DNA of 64,000 nt from Pontibacter lucknowensis (GCF_900156415.1 NZ_FTNM01000002.1:496001-560000), one strand, 5' to 3'. Shown: positions 18,009 through 26,939, counted from the first letter of the stretch. A program made the numbers and translations. The notes: generated by a model from the letters alone, not told the origin.

Positions 18009-19324
18009 TTGCCAGCTACTGACAATACCAACATTCCGAACACACCAGCCAGTGCTGAGGCAGCATAAATACTGATCTTCACAAGCGTGAGCTGCTCCGG
18101 GATAGCAAAAGCCTGCTGCGCCTGGAAAAGCGACAGTATAAAACCAGCACCCAGCAGCAAAGCGCCGCCAGTCAGTTGTCCCCAGTGCAGCCCGGGAGGT
18201 TTATGTGCTACACCTGTGAGTGAAAGCAGCCAGACAAAAAGCAGTATACCGATTGGTTTGCCGAGGACCAGGGCGAGGAATACACCCATGGGTACGGGGC
18301 CAAGCAAGTCACGCCAGGCAAAGCTGTTATAAGCGAAGGGCACAAAAGCCAGCGCAAAAAGGGGCATTGCCAGGTAGGAAGCCCAGGGCAGGAGCCTTTG
18401 CTGCAAACGCCGCAGCGGTGACAGGGCTTTTGTGCAGTTAGCCCGCAGGGTATGAACAGCCGCCTGAAAATCTTCCTCCATCTCTTCGCCGGGTTCCGGG
18501 CGCTTCATCATGCGCAGGGCATGGAGCTGCCCCATTACGGTATCAGTGGAGGTTACAAAGTCTTCTTCTCTCACCCGCGAGTGGATAGGTATGACCAGCG
18601 CCAGCAATACACCTGCTACGGCCCCCTGCACACCTGCCAGCAGAAAACTCACCAGCATGACAAGGCCCAGCAAAAGGTATAGCCACATGGTACGGTTGCG
18701 AAGCGCCCGTAGCACCACGAGCAGGCCAAACACACCGGTGGCAACCGAAAGGGCCAGCAGGTTTTGGATGGAGGTATAAAGCACCTGACTAAGCAACAAA
18801 CTGCCTATACCTTGCATGATCGCGGTGGACGACAGAAACGCACGCAGGGAAAGCGGCAATGAATTACTTGCCAGCGCCAACAGTGCCAGAACTGCCGCCG
18901 CATCGGCAGTGGCCACTACCGGCCAGCCTGCCTGCGCAGCAGGGGGAACCAGGTATAGGTAGATCGCAACTGGGATAAGCATACCTCCCAAAGCGGCTGC
19001 CAGGGCAAAAATCATGGAAGTCCGTTCCTTCAGCTCACCCACTCGCAGCACACGTTTCAGTTCCATGCCAAGTATGAGGTAGACCAGGGGCAACAAAACC
19101 TGCTGCACCCAAGAGCCGATCGGCTTGGCTATAGTGTAGGTCCCATATGAAATGGTCAGCGGATTTTCCCACAGGTATAGCCAGGAGGCGCCCCAGGGAG
19201 AGTTGAGCCAGGACAGAGCCAGAAGCGCAACAACCAGTGTCAGGGTACCTCCACGCACCAGCACCTGTTCGAACTTTTCGAAGGAGTAGGTTATGCGAGT
19301 GAGCAAAGTGGGTTCAGCAGCCAA
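17978..19324 (-). CDS. nhaA: NhaA-family protein lacking the catalytic Asp pair
   Basis: This 448-aa, about 12-helix protein is clearly NhaA-like: GMELKRVLRVGELK, LGGMLIPVAIYL, GKPIGILLFVWL (Lys356) and GAGFILSLF. In E. coli NhaA the ion site is Asp163-Asp164 in AIIDDLGAI. Here the aligned stretch AIMQGIGSL has Gln171-Gly172. The pH-sensor region His225 is Gln233 and ANAG is AFVP, while the Asp133 equivalent (Asp141) and Lys300 equivalent remain. Normal electrogenic 2H+/Na+ exchange is therefore doubtful. Extra loops (about 245-300) are long. Annotation as antiporter should be tentative. Confidence 0.85.
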   Translation of the reverse strand: MAAEPTLLTRITYSFEKFEQVLVRGGTLTLVVALLALSWLNSPWGASWLYLWENPLTISYGTYTIAKPIGSWVQQVLLPLVYLILGMELKRVLRVGELKERTSMIFALAAALGGMLIPVAIYLYLVPPAAQAGWPVVATADAAAVLALLALASNSLPLSLRAFLSSTAIMQGIGSLLLSQVLYTSIQNLLALSVATGVFGLLVVLRALRNRTMWLYLLLGLVMLVSFLLAGVQGAVAGVLLALVIPIHSRVREEDFVTSTDTVMGQLHALRMMKRPEPGEEMEEDFQAAVHTLRANCTKALSPLRRLQQRLLPWASYLAMPLFALAFVPFAYNSFAWRDLLGPVPMGVFLALVLGKPIGILLFVWLLSLTGVAHKPPGLHWGQLTGGALLLGAGFILSLFQAQQAFAIPEQLTLVKISIYAASALAGVFGMLVLSVAGKQKDLPHPKV

Positions 19325-19408
19325 GGTATAAAGGAATAGCGATATTCAGATTCACCTTAGAGACGTAGCAAGTCCTGAAAGGTTTTGGAGCTGCTATACC
19401 TTAATCTG

Positions 19409-20482
19409 CTATTCTACCACTTCTTTGGCGATATAGCGGGAGTTCATGATGCTGAGTGCCCCCATGTACTTCAGGTTAAAGTTCAGCACATCGCCCACCT
19501 TGTAATTCTGTTCGTTTACGCCGAGCTCCACCACCAGCATGTCAGAGCTGGCACCCACTACGCTCATACCATCGTCTTTGGGTATAAGATACTTCGGGTT
19601 GATGTCCAGCAGTCCCACATCCAGGATGGCACGGTGTGAGGTTTTGCCGTAGAGACTCTCGTCAATTTCAAAGCTCTCGCCACTTGGGTTCTCTGCCAGC
19701 ATACCAATCGGGATCATGGGCTTTTCGTTCAGCTCGATGATCTCGGCGCTAAGCTCAAACACATCGTCGTGCATGCCTTCAAAGGTTTCGCCGGTAAACA
19801 GGTTGAGTCCGAAAAACAAGGCCTCTCCAATCCGGAAATGGTTGATGCCCTTTGGCATCTGATGGTTGAAGAGCAGCGGAATGGTTACCGAGGTTCCACC
19901 CGACACCCAGGGGATTTCAATGTTGAACTTCGCTTCGATGATTTGCTTGTACAGGCTCAGCTGAATCAGTTTGTCCTGTGTGGGCATCACGCCGTGGAGG
20001 CAGTTGAAGTTGGCACCAAGCCCGATGACGGAGATGCCGGGCAGGTTGAAGATCTGCTCGTAGAAATCCACCAGGTCATCACCCATCACACCTTCCCGCA
20101 GGTCACCCATCTCAATCATGATGATGACCTTATGCGTTCTGTTCTGCCGCTCAGCCTCTTCAGACAGCAGCCGGATAATGTCGAGCTCTGTCTCAAAGCT
20201 CACGTCGGCATATTTGATAATGTCGGGAATGCTTTGCTTCGGTGCGGGTTTGATGTATACGGTTTGCACATCGGGTGCCATGTTCTTGATTGCGATCAGG
20301 TTGGTCACCCTGGAGTCGTGCACCTCCTTTACGCCGAGGGCAAGCACCTCCTTCAGGAAAGTCTCTTCGCCGCAAAGCAGCTTGGTGACGATGCCCCAGT
20401 CGATGTTCCTTTCGCGGAGCACCTGGTCGATGTGGTTGTAATTGTGTCTGAGTTTGGAGCGGCACAGTTTTAAGACTGCCAT
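19409..20482 (-). CDS. Alanine/ornithine racemase-family PLP enzyme
   Basis: This 357-aa protein has the alanine-racemase N-terminal barrel fold. The likely PLP lysine is Lys34 in GIVTKLLCGEE. Motifs EVHDSRVTNL, MIEMGDLREGVM, LGANFNCLHG and WVSGGTSVTIP match the ornithine/alanine racemase (Orr/YhfX-like) group and not cell-wall Alr. Third gene of an operon after symporter and GNAT (4-nt gap). Substrate is inferred only: an amino acid such as ornithine or alanine. Confidence 0.85.
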   Translation of the reverse strand: MAVLKLCRSKLRHNYNHIDQVLRERNIDWGIVTKLLCGEETFLKEVLALGVKEVHDSRVTNLIAIKNMAPDVQTVYIKPAPKQSIPDIIKYADVSFETELDIIRLLSEEAERQNRTHKVIIMIEMGDLREGVMGDDLVDFYEQIFNLPGISVIGLGANFNCLHGVMPTQDKLIQLSLYKQIIEAKFNIEIPWVSGGTSVTIPLLFNHQMPKGINHFRIGEALFFGLNLFTGETFEGMHDDVFELSAEIIELNEKPMIPIGMLAENPSGESFEIDESLYGKTSHRAILDVGLLDINPKYLIPKDDGMSVVGASSDMLVVELGVNEQNYKVGDVLNFNLKYMGALSIMNSRYIAKEVVE

Positions 20483-20486
20483 TGTA

Positions 20487-20939
20487 TTATCTGATAAGTC
20501 TGTATTCTAAATATTTGTTGGTGAAGCCCATTTTTTCGTAAAGGTGGCGAGCCGGATTGTCGGGCTCCACATGCAGCGCGATGCTGCCATCGGCAGTTTC
20601 GGAGGCCAGCTGCACCAGTTTCTTGCCAACGCCTTTGCCACGCTGGTTGCCATGCACGGCTACGTATACGAGTATGTTCTCCGGTATATACCCGCTCATG
20701 CCGGTATTGTTCAGAATCAGCGCCCCCACTACCTTGCCAGCTTCACGGGCTACGATCACCGATCCGCCTTTGCCCTCTGCATCCGAAAGCGCATAGTCCA
20801 TGCACTTGGCGATGTCTTCGCGGGCGTCGCCGTACTGGTCTAGGTGCTCAAAGAGGAAGTCAAGTACCTCGTCGCGTTTTAGTTGCTGGTGATTGGTAGG
20901 GGTGTGGATCTCGTATTGGACGGAGTTGTTTTCTGCCAT
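20487..20939 (-). CDS. GNAT-family N-acetyltransferase
   Basis: This 150-aa acetyl-CoA-dependent acyltransferase has the acetyl-CoA loop motif VHGNQRGKGVGKKL (A motif), VPDN-like HVEPDNPARHLYEKMGF and LEYRL at the C-terminus. Start at 20939 makes it overlap the symporter 3' end by 61 nt in another frame; no closer internal start preserves the fold. It sits between a sodium/solute symporter and an amino-acid racemase, so an amine or amino-acid substrate is likely. Confidence 0.88.
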   Translation of the reverse strand: MAENNSVQYEIHTPTNHQQLKRDEVLDFLFEHLDQYGDAREDIAKCMDYALSDAEGKGGSVIVAREAGKVVGALILNNTGMSGYIPENILVYVAVHGNQRGKGVGKKLVQLASETADGSIALHVEPDNPARHLYEKMGFTNKYLEYRLIR

Positions 20940-22486
20940 TTTTCTTTTCCAGTTTTATTGGGGTATAGTATAGTTAACGTAATGTAAAGCACAAGGGAAG
21001 CCGTGAGGCCAAATAAATTGGGGTCGAGGCCATAAGGCAAGCCAAAGCTCAGGTCGAGCCACGGCATGTGTACGATGCCTTCGGCATTCATGGTTACCTG
21101 CAGCAGGATGGTGGTAAAGCCACCCACCAGCATCGCCCAGAATGCAGCCACACTGCTGCGGCGCTTCCAAAACAAAGCCCCGATGATCGGCACAAACAGG
21201 CCCGACACCATGAAAGCGTAGGAGTAGAGCATCAGATCGAGCACGTTGGTCATGGTAGTAGCCAGCCAAAGCGCAAAGGCTCCCACCAGCAGTGTGGTCA
21301 GTTGCGACAGGCGTAGCATCCTGGGTGAATCCGGGTCAAACTTCGTGAAATGGCCGATTACATCGGTTACAATGTTTCCCGACGAAGCCATCAGGCAGCT
21401 GTCGGCTGTTGACAGAATCGCTGAGAAATAAGCCGAGAGCATCAATCCCATCAGGCCAACCGGTAGTACCGAACGCAGGAGCATCGGCAATCCTGATTCA
21501 GGATCTACATCCGCGCCCACTCCAAGTGCCTCAAACATACCTTGTTCCGCAGCCACGCGTGCCAGTATACCCAGGCTCACGCCCATAAAGGCCATGATCG
21601 GCCACTCAAACAAACCTGCCAGGTACCAGGCACGTTTAGCCGTTTTCTCGTCGCGGCAGGCGTATATGCGTTGGTAGAGGGTCATGCCCACAAACCAGAT
21701 CGGGATAATGGTAATGGCCCAGTTCACGATCTGCTGCCAGGTGATATTGGTCAGCGTCAGAAATTCTGCTGGCAGGCTGCTGCGGATGGCTTCCATGCTG
21801 CGACCCGACTGTGCCGATATCCAGGCAAAATCTGTGAGCTGCCCAAAGCCGATCTGTTCCACACCGCCTCCGACTGCCAGAAAGGAAACAGGTATACCGA
21901 TGAAGATGAGTCCGCCCATCAGGATCGCCCACTGCACAGTATCGGTATAGATCACTGCTTTGAGGCCTCCCATCACGGTATAGACCACTGCTATGATGCC
22001 CATGATCAGCAGGGCCGTGTTGAGGTCGAGGTTAGCGAATGTGCCACTTGCCAGCTTTGCTCCGGCCAGTATTTGGGAACTGGTAAAGCCGGTATAGCCA
22101 ATGGCCGAGATGATGCCCGCCAGCAGCGCCACACGAGCATTGAAGTAGTGCCCGAATATCTGGGGGAAGGTGAGAAATTTGTCAAAAGCAGGATTGCGCT
22201 TGACCTTAGGTATAAGAAAGACTGCCGCCAGCCAAGCACCGAGCAGTCCTGTGAACAGCATCCAGGCACCTGAAAGGCCCATCACAAAACCTAGTCCGCC
22301 CAAGCCGATGGAGAAGCCGCCGCCCACATCCGTTGCCACTACAGACAGACCAATGTGTCCGCTGCCCATGCCTCTGCCACCCACATAATAATCGTCTGCA
22401 CCCTGGTTCTTTTTGAGGAAGTAAAATCCAACGCCCAACATGGCCATCATGTAGAGCACAAAGATGGTGAGATCAAGTATGTGCAT
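20879..22486 (-). CDS. Sodium:solute symporter (SSS family)
   Basis: This 535-aa, about 13-helix protein starts LDLTIFVLYMMAMLGVGFYF. Family motifs seen: DDYYVGGRGMGSGHIGLSVVATDVGGG, IGYTGFTSSQILAGAKL and SAYFSAILSTADSCLMASSGN (Na2-site Ser-Thr). It imports an unknown solute with Na+. First gene of the operon with GNAT and racemase; its C-terminal tail overlaps the GNAT start. Upstream of it lies a 456-bp gene-free stretch. Confidence 0.92.
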   Translation of the reverse strand: MHILDLTIFVLYMMAMLGVGFYFLKKNQGADDYYVGGRGMGSGHIGLSVVATDVGGGFSIGLGGLGFVMGLSGAWMLFTGLLGAWLAAVFLIPKVKRNPAFDKFLTFPQIFGHYFNARVALLAGIISAIGYTGFTSSQILAGAKLASGTFANLDLNTALLIMGIIAVVYTVMGGLKAVIYTDTVQWAILMGGLIFIGIPVSFLAVGGGVEQIGFGQLTDFAWISAQSGRSMEAIRSSLPAEFLTLTNITWQQIVNWAITIIPIWFVGMTLYQRIYACRDEKTAKRAWYLAGLFEWPIMAFMGVSLGILARVAAEQGMFEALGVGADVDPESGLPMLLRSVLPVGLMGLMLSAYFSAILSTADSCLMASSGNIVTDVIGHFTKFDPDSPRMLRLSQLTTLLVGAFALWLATTMTNVLDLMLYSYAFMVSGLFVPIIGALFWKRRSSVAAFWAMLVGGFTTILLQVTMNAEGIVHMPWLDLSFGLPYGLDPNLFGLTASLVLYITLTILYPNKTGKEKWQKTTPSNTRSTPLPITSN

Positions 22487-22942
22487 GTATTAGAATAGTA
22501 TAAGTTTGAGTATTGGCTATTTGTATCGTCGATTATGAATATACTCAAAATTATGCTGAAAAGCTTGTTTTAGCAGTTAAAAGTGGCCTCAAAGACGAAG
22601 ATTAGCTAAAATGATGTGTGGTTTTTATGCAAGTTGTTAGAAGGGGCAAGGCTGAGAGAGTGTGAACAAAAAAGGTATGAAAGGGTAAATTTTGTTAGGA
22701 TAATAATATTTAGGAGGAGTTGATGAAGTGTGTAATTGGATTGATGATACAGACAGTTAACGGAAGTGGATTTTACTATATTTTTTAGAAAAACTGAAGT
22801 ATAATTTCAAGGTATTGTTTATATTGGGTTGGTGCTATATTAGCTGCTGGCGGGAAGTAAGGTAAAGAAGGTTGTAACACCTTAGATAATGCAGATAGTA
22901 GAAGTAGGTACTACTGTTATACTGTAGTTGTAGCTCATTAAA
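22487..22942. other. AT-rich gene-free region
   Basis: This 456-bp stretch separates the symporter operon (leftward) from the SUKH gene (rightward). I see no convincing ORF or RNA gene. A short imperfect dyad AAGGT-TGTAAC-ACCTT lies near 22868-22883. Promoters for both flanking units must be here, but none matches TAnnTTTG cleanly. Base composition is visibly more AT-rich than the flanking core genes and no AGGTATAG octamer occurs. Confidence 0.5.
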
Positions 22943-23371
22943 ATGAATCTAAAACCTCAATTAGACAAAATAAATTCAATGGGACTCAAGTGTGAAGGCT
23001 CAACCATTGAAAGTATCGAAAAAGAGCAAAATAAGCGTGGGATTCGATTACCTAAGGCTTATAAGGACTTTTTAAGAGTTTGCGGTGAGGGCGCAGCCCA
23101 ACTGTTTTGCGGAGATGTTATTGAACTACGACACCTTGATTACATTAATGATTCTGGAAGAGAGACATACGAAGCCGCTTTCGGACAGAAGTGCCCATCT
23201 AATATTTTCTTTATTCTGGAGCACCATGGATATTCATACTGTTACTTTAAACTGAATGATGGTGATAATCCTGACTTATACTTATTAGTTTATGGAGATG
23301 AAGTAACTAATGAACTATTTGGGAAAATAGACCACCTTCTTGACTACAAAATAGGACTACTAAAAAAATAA
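22943..23371 (+). CDS. SMI1/KNR4 (SUKH) family protein
   Basis: This 142-aa protein has the SUKH signature: an N-terminal helix with IEKEQNKRGIRLPKAYKDFLRVCGEG, then aromatic-rich strands (IFFILEHHGYSYCYFKL) and YLLVYGDE. SUKH proteins typically act as immunity proteins against polymorphic or contact-dependent toxins. No toxin gene is adjacent, so it is an orphan immunity gene or part of an accessory island. AT-rich composition supports recent acquisition. Confidence 0.85.
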   Translation: MNLKPQLDKINSMGLKCEGSTIESIEKEQNKRGIRLPKAYKDFLRVCGEGAAQLFCGDVIELRHLDYINDSGRETYEAAFGQKCPSNIFFILEHHGYSYCYFKLNDGDNPDLYLLVYGDEVTNELFGKIDHLLDYKIGLLKK

Positions 23372-23461
23372 ATAACGTGCTACAACCACACCTTTACCAT
23401 AGCTACACCTTTACCATAGCTACGCCATGGCAAAGCCAAGTCCGTTGCGGCACATAAATAC
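23372..23461. repeat. Cassette-boundary-like inverted and tandem repeat
   Basis: Between two accessory genes lies an imperfect inverted repeat, GTGCTACAAC (about 23377-23386) against GTTGCGGCAC (about 23445-23454), 8 of 10 paired. It encloses a tandem duplication of ACACCTTTACCATAGCT. A similar start TAACG-GC-ACAAC follows the next gene. The form resembles integron attC-like boundaries, but the consensus 7-bp boxes do not match strictly. Confidence 0.4.
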
Positions 23462-24109
23462 ATGGAAATGACTTATAATTTGGGTTTACTGATTAAAATT
23501 GGGGATGAACAACATATAGACAAGCTCCAAAAATCTGGTTTGATTTACTCAAAGACTGTCAAATACTTTAGAGAAAGAGAAATCGAAGAATTCGAGTTAA
23601 GGCGTGACAAACATGAAGGTGCTCAAAGCTCGATAAGGATAAATAACCTTAAGCTTTCAGTTGACAATCAAGAGCTGCCTTTTAAATTTCGAAAAGGTAG
23701 ATTTAGTACATTTAACCAGAATATAGATTTTAGCCATATTTTTTGTCTCTATGCTGCATCTGAAGAACAAGCAAATGGAAAGCCCTTTGTTGATGAAAGA
23801 GTTGCAAGTTTTGGTAATACAGCCCTATTGATTACAAATCCGGGAGAATTTATTAGACGAGTTGAAGAGTTTTCAAGGAACAATTTTGGTTGTTCATATA
23901 ACCTCGTAAAATATTATCCGGACAATAAAGATTATTCACAACTTACTGTCTTCCACAAACCCGACTACTACAATTTTCAACGAGAATTTCGATTTCACTT
24001 TGACCACATTACCGAAGAAGATTTAGTGTTCGAAATCGGTTCAATAGAAGATATCAGCATCAAAATGGAAGCTGCGAAATTAGTTGGACTAACGATGGAG
24101 AAAAAATAA
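23462..24109 (+). CDS. Hypothetical protein in accessory island
   Basis: This 215-aa soluble protein has no signal or TM segment. Visible patterns are an N-terminal IDKLQKSGLIYSKTVKYFR stretch followed by a charged block RRDKHEG, a central SHIFCLYAAS strand, and a C-terminal HKPDYYNFQREFRFHF segment. I know of recurring hypothetical proteins with an F-x-K...Q-x-E-F-R pattern in accessory regions, but cannot assign a function. AT-rich, flanked on both sides by similar repeat-like boundaries. Confidence 0.65.
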   Translation: MEMTYNLGLLIKIGDEQHIDKLQKSGLIYSKTVKYFREREIEEFELRRDKHEGAQSSIRINNLKLSVDNQELPFKFRKGRFSTFNQNIDFSHIFCLYAASEEQANGKPFVDERVASFGNTALLITNPGEFIRRVEEFSRNNFGCSYNLVKYYPDNKDYSQLTVFHKPDYYNFQREFRFHFDHITEEDLVFEIGSIEDISIKMEAAKLVGLTMEKK

Positions 24110-24175
24110 CGAGCCACAACAAAGTGCAGCTCTTATGCTTGGCTACGCCTCGCCCAGCGGCTGCACCAGCACGTT
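24107..24175. repeat. Second cassette-boundary-like structured repeat
   Basis: Directly after the hypothetical gene, AACGAGCCACAAC starts a region containing nested inverted repeats: GTGCAGC (about 24124) with GCTGCAC (about 24160), and an outer AACG(A)GC with AGCACGTT (about 24167-24174). The outer-inner arm layout is what a folded attC-type site would show. The 5' end repeats the start of the boundary at 23372. Confidence 0.35.
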
Positions 24176-24204
24176 CCCAAAAAACCCATCCAACACCAAA
24201 CCAT

Positions 24205-24687
24205 ATGAAGCTAAAACTCTATCTCATTCCCATCGCTTTTCTGGCAATCTCTTGCAGTACATCCAAAAATACCGGATCCACTTCAAATATTACCTCCGCT
24301 AAAGGTATGGTTGACTACGGCAGTCCGATGCACCAGCAAAAGCTATTGGATGAAACTACTTTCGTGATAGCAGAAGTCAGCGAGGACAAAACCTACGGCT
24401 ATGACACCAAAAACCCGATCATGGTCGGAGGTGCTGATAAGTCGGAGGGACCGCTTAATGAAAGACGATTCCTGAACGCCTTGGCAGGTCCTAATGGGGA
24501 ACCCATCAGTTATCACCGGCTTGGAAGCTGCTGTAGTTTTCAGTCGAAAAACGGGATGATGGGCGGTGGCCTGCTCGACAAGTATAGCATCACCTACGAA
24601 GGTCTGGCAGAGCCTATCATTCTTTACATCAACATGTATGACTCTGACAAACTAAAGGTACCGGTTGGTTTTACCTTGAAGCAATAA
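24205..24687 (+). CDS. Lipoprotein of unknown function
   Basis: A 160-aa protein starting at the ATG at 24205; the frame is open upstream but that part is not signal-like. Lipobox FLAISC (Cys17). The mature part carries VIAEVSEDKTYGYDTKNPI, EGPLNERRFLNALAGPNGE and the double cysteine GSCCSFQ, a pattern conserved among Bacteroidota small lipoproteins, sometimes mislabelled as an aldolase. No catalytic motif is seen. Function unknown. Confidence 0.8.
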   Translation: MKLKLYLIPIAFLAISCSTSKNTGSTSNITSAKGMVDYGSPMHQQKLLDETTFVIAEVSEDKTYGYDTKNPIMVGGADKSEGPLNERRFLNALAGPNGEPISYHRLGSCCSFQSKNGMMGGGLLDKYSITYEGLAEPIILYINMYDSDKLKVPVGFTLKQ

Positions 24688-24703
24688 GTTTAATTGAGTG
24701 AAT

Positions 24704-25273
24704 ATGACCACAGTAACTACAAAAGTCTTATCTGCAGCACAGCAGGAAGAATTACTCAGCACTCTGAAAGCTCGCTTTGAAAAGAACATGCAGCGCCATG
24801 CAGGTATAGCCTGGACGGATGTGCTAGCGAGACTAGAGGCGAACCCTGCTAAACTATGGTCGCTTCACGAAATGGAGCGCACTGGCGGTGAGCCGGATGT
24901 GGTAGGGCATGATCAGCAGACAGGAGAATACATCCTTTACGACTGCGCAGCAGAGAGCCCCAAAGGACGCCGAAGCGTGTGCTACGACCGTGAAGGACTT
25001 GAGTCCAGAAAAGAGCACCGGCCAGAAAACAATGCCGTGGATATGGCAGCTGAAATGGGCATAGCGCTATTGACGGAAGAAGAGTATCGGGAGCTGCAGA
25101 AGCTCGGCAGGTTCGATCAGAAAACTTCGAGCTGGATCAGAACACCGGCTGATATCCGTCAGCTCGGCGGTGCACTCTTTGCCGATTTCCGATACGGGAA
25201 TGTGTTTGTCTACCACAACGGGGCACAATCCTACTATGCTGCAAGAGCATTCCGGGGCTCCCTAAGGGTTTAA
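24704..25273 (+). CDS. DUF4256 family protein
   Basis: This 189-aa cytosolic protein starts MTTVTTKVLSAAQQ at ATG 24704 (a GTG two codons upstream is possible). Hallmarks: KLWSLHEMERTGGEPDVV, YDCAAESPKGRRSVCYD, ALLTEEEYRELQKLGRFD and RYGNVFVYHNGAQSYYAARAFRG. All match DUF4256. Function unknown. It carries one copy of the octamer AGGTATAG at about 24802, the only copy between 22.2 and 29.1 kb. Confidence 0.88.
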   Translation: MTTVTTKVLSAAQQEELLSTLKARFEKNMQRHAGIAWTDVLARLEANPAKLWSLHEMERTGGEPDVVGHDQQTGEYILYDCAAESPKGRRSVCYDREGLESRKEHRPENNAVDMAAEMGIALLTEEEYRELQKLGRFDQKTSSWIRTPADIRQLGGALFADFRYGNVFVYHNGAQSYYAARAFRGSLRV

Positions 25274-25383
25274 TAAGAAAATTCGATATTGGAGCTTTGA
25301 CCTGCCCATTCCGGAAAATACTCGCTATGGCTATCTATTTTTTTAACTACTTCAACGATAATGCAAACTTATTATTACGCTTC

Positions 25384-26217
25384 ATGAAGATCAGATCAAT
25401 TCTAACCTTAATGCTGGCAGTTATTCTTGCAGGCTGTCAGCTCAGTCAGGAAGCAGACCCTGTAGAAGAAGAAGATAACTTGCTGGTTGTCGATTGGAAG
25501 GGCCGGAAAAGCGACACGCATGGAAAGGAAAAGGCCATGGTATACCTCTACGATTCTGAGGAGGCCTGGCGCACACCTTATGCAACACCTGTAGCATCAG
25601 CGAGTCTGTCCGACATAAGGCCCAAGAATGGAGGCACTATCACTCCCGTAAATTCAGCGACCTTCAAAAACCTGGCTCCCCAGAAATACTGGATCAAAAT
25701 TATTAATGCCTACAACCATAATGCTTTAATTGAGCACAACCAGAACCTTCCCTACATTCTGGAAACGCCCCTGCACAAAGGGACTATAACTTCAACAGCT
25801 GTTGAAACCGAAGCAGAGACACTGCTGGAATACAGGCTTAAAAAACTGACAATAAATGCTTTGCCTGAGATAAAGGCCAACCCGGGTAAGCGTGTAAAAG
25901 TTATTTTCAAAAAGTTTTATCCCAGCGGGTATGCCGGGCCACTTCCTACCACTTATTACGAGCAAGTGGTGTCTACAAATGATTTTCCGCTCAGCATAAA
26001 CCTAAACGTGCCCATCAGAGAGTTTAATTCATGGTGGTGGCATCCCTACTTTTACATTTACTTAGAAACGGTTGATTTTCAAATCTACAGATCGGCGGAG
26101 CTAAATGTATTTAATCTAATTAATAGCAATGGAGGAATGTACGATCGCCTGCATTACAAAGACCAGAACAATGAACTGGTGTACACTATAAATGGAGATT
26201 GGATCATAAAAGAATAA
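25384..26217 (+). CDS. Lipoprotein, first gene of a lipoprotein/barrel/WD40 operon
   Basis: This 277-aa protein has lipobox VILAGC (Cys18) and an acidic linker (EADPVEEEDN). The start at ATG 25384 fits the signal peptide; an upstream in-frame start (25297) would add an unlikely extension. The mature part is rich in beta-strand sequence, Tyr and Trp (EFNSWWWHPYFYIYLETVDF). No family recognised. Two nt separate it from the next gene, so the three genes to 28217 are one operon. Confidence 0.75.
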   Translation: MKIRSILTLMLAVILAGCQLSQEADPVEEEDNLLVVDWKGRKSDTHGKEKAMVYLYDSEEAWRTPYATPVASASLSDIRPKNGGTITPVNSATFKNLAPQKYWIKIINAYNHNALIEHNQNLPYILETPLHKGTITSTAVETEAETLLEYRLKKLTINALPEIKANPGKRVKVIFKKFYPSGYAGPLPTTYYEQVVSTNDFPLSINLNVPIREFNSWWWHPYFYIYLETVDFQIYRSAELNVFNLINSNGGMYDRLHYKDQNNELVYTINGDWIIKE

Positions 26218-26219
26218 CC

Positions 26220-26939
26220 ATGAAGAAATTTTTAGGAACCTTTATGGTGCCGTTTCTCCTGCTGCTTTGCAATCAGGTTCAAGGTCAGCATACTCACCAG
26301 TTAGAAGTTAAGATAGGCGGCGGACTTGCAGCTACTGCTGAAAGCCACAGCTTTGACAGCAAAGGGTTTACTATTACACAGAAAGCCGAGCGGGAAGGTT
26401 ACTTCTTTTCAGCAAGTGTCGGGACAAATAAACTGCTGAAGGTGGTAGAGACTAGCTATAGCCTGCGCTACCTTACTTTCGATGATACACAACTGCAATA
26501 CACCAGCCCCGGAGCCGATATAACCTCTCCCTTGCAGCAACTGAGCGCAATACAGCATTACGTGGGCGCTACCTATTACCCGTTCACAAATTATAACAGC
26601 CGTTTTTCTCCGTTTGTATATGCTGGCCTGGGGTATAACGTGCTGCAGTTTAGCCAGGAGAAAGGTGACGTAATTGCCAGTACTCCCGCCAAAGGAGATG
26701 TACTTCCAACCGTGGTAACATGGAATTTACCCGCTGCTAAAAGTACATTGGGCGCATTAGGCTACGAGGCCGCGATCGGGTTAAAGTATCTGGATTCAGA
26801 AAAATTTGGTGTCTTTGTGCAGCTACGGTACAATCAGATACATCAGAGCAAGACAGACAGGTTGGCTGATAAGCTAAACATGCTGCAGGTGGAGGGTGGT
26901 TTTATTTGGAGAACACTTAAACAAAAGAGGGCTTTTTAG
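26220..26939 (+). CDS. Outer-membrane beta-barrel protein
   Basis: This 239-aa protein has a Sec signal (FMVPFLLLLCNQVQGQ) and alternating amphipathic strands such as VKIGGGLAATAES, FFSASVGTNKLL, PFVYAGLGYNVLQF and GVFVQLRYNQIHQS, ending in an aromatic-containing strand near GGFIWRTL. This is the small OM barrel (OmpW/porin-like) pattern. The start is ATG 26220, 2 nt after the lipoprotein stop. Confidence 0.75.
   Translation: MKKFLGTFMVPFLLLLCNQVQGQHTHQLEVKIGGGLAATAESHSFDSKGFTITQKAEREGYFFSASVGTNKLLKVVETSYSLRYLTFDDTQLQYTSPGADITSPLQQLSAIQHYVGATYYPFTNYNSRFSPFVYAGLGYNVLQFSQEKGDVIASTPAKGDVLPTVVTWNLPAAKSTLGALGYEAAIGLKYLDSEKFGVFVQLRYNQIHQSKTDRLADKLNMLQVEGGFIWRTLKQKRAF

Noticed and set aside
22868-22883. 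Imperfect dyad AAGGTTGTAACACCTT
   Set aside because: Arms are only 5 nt and no regulator or promoter element is tied to it.
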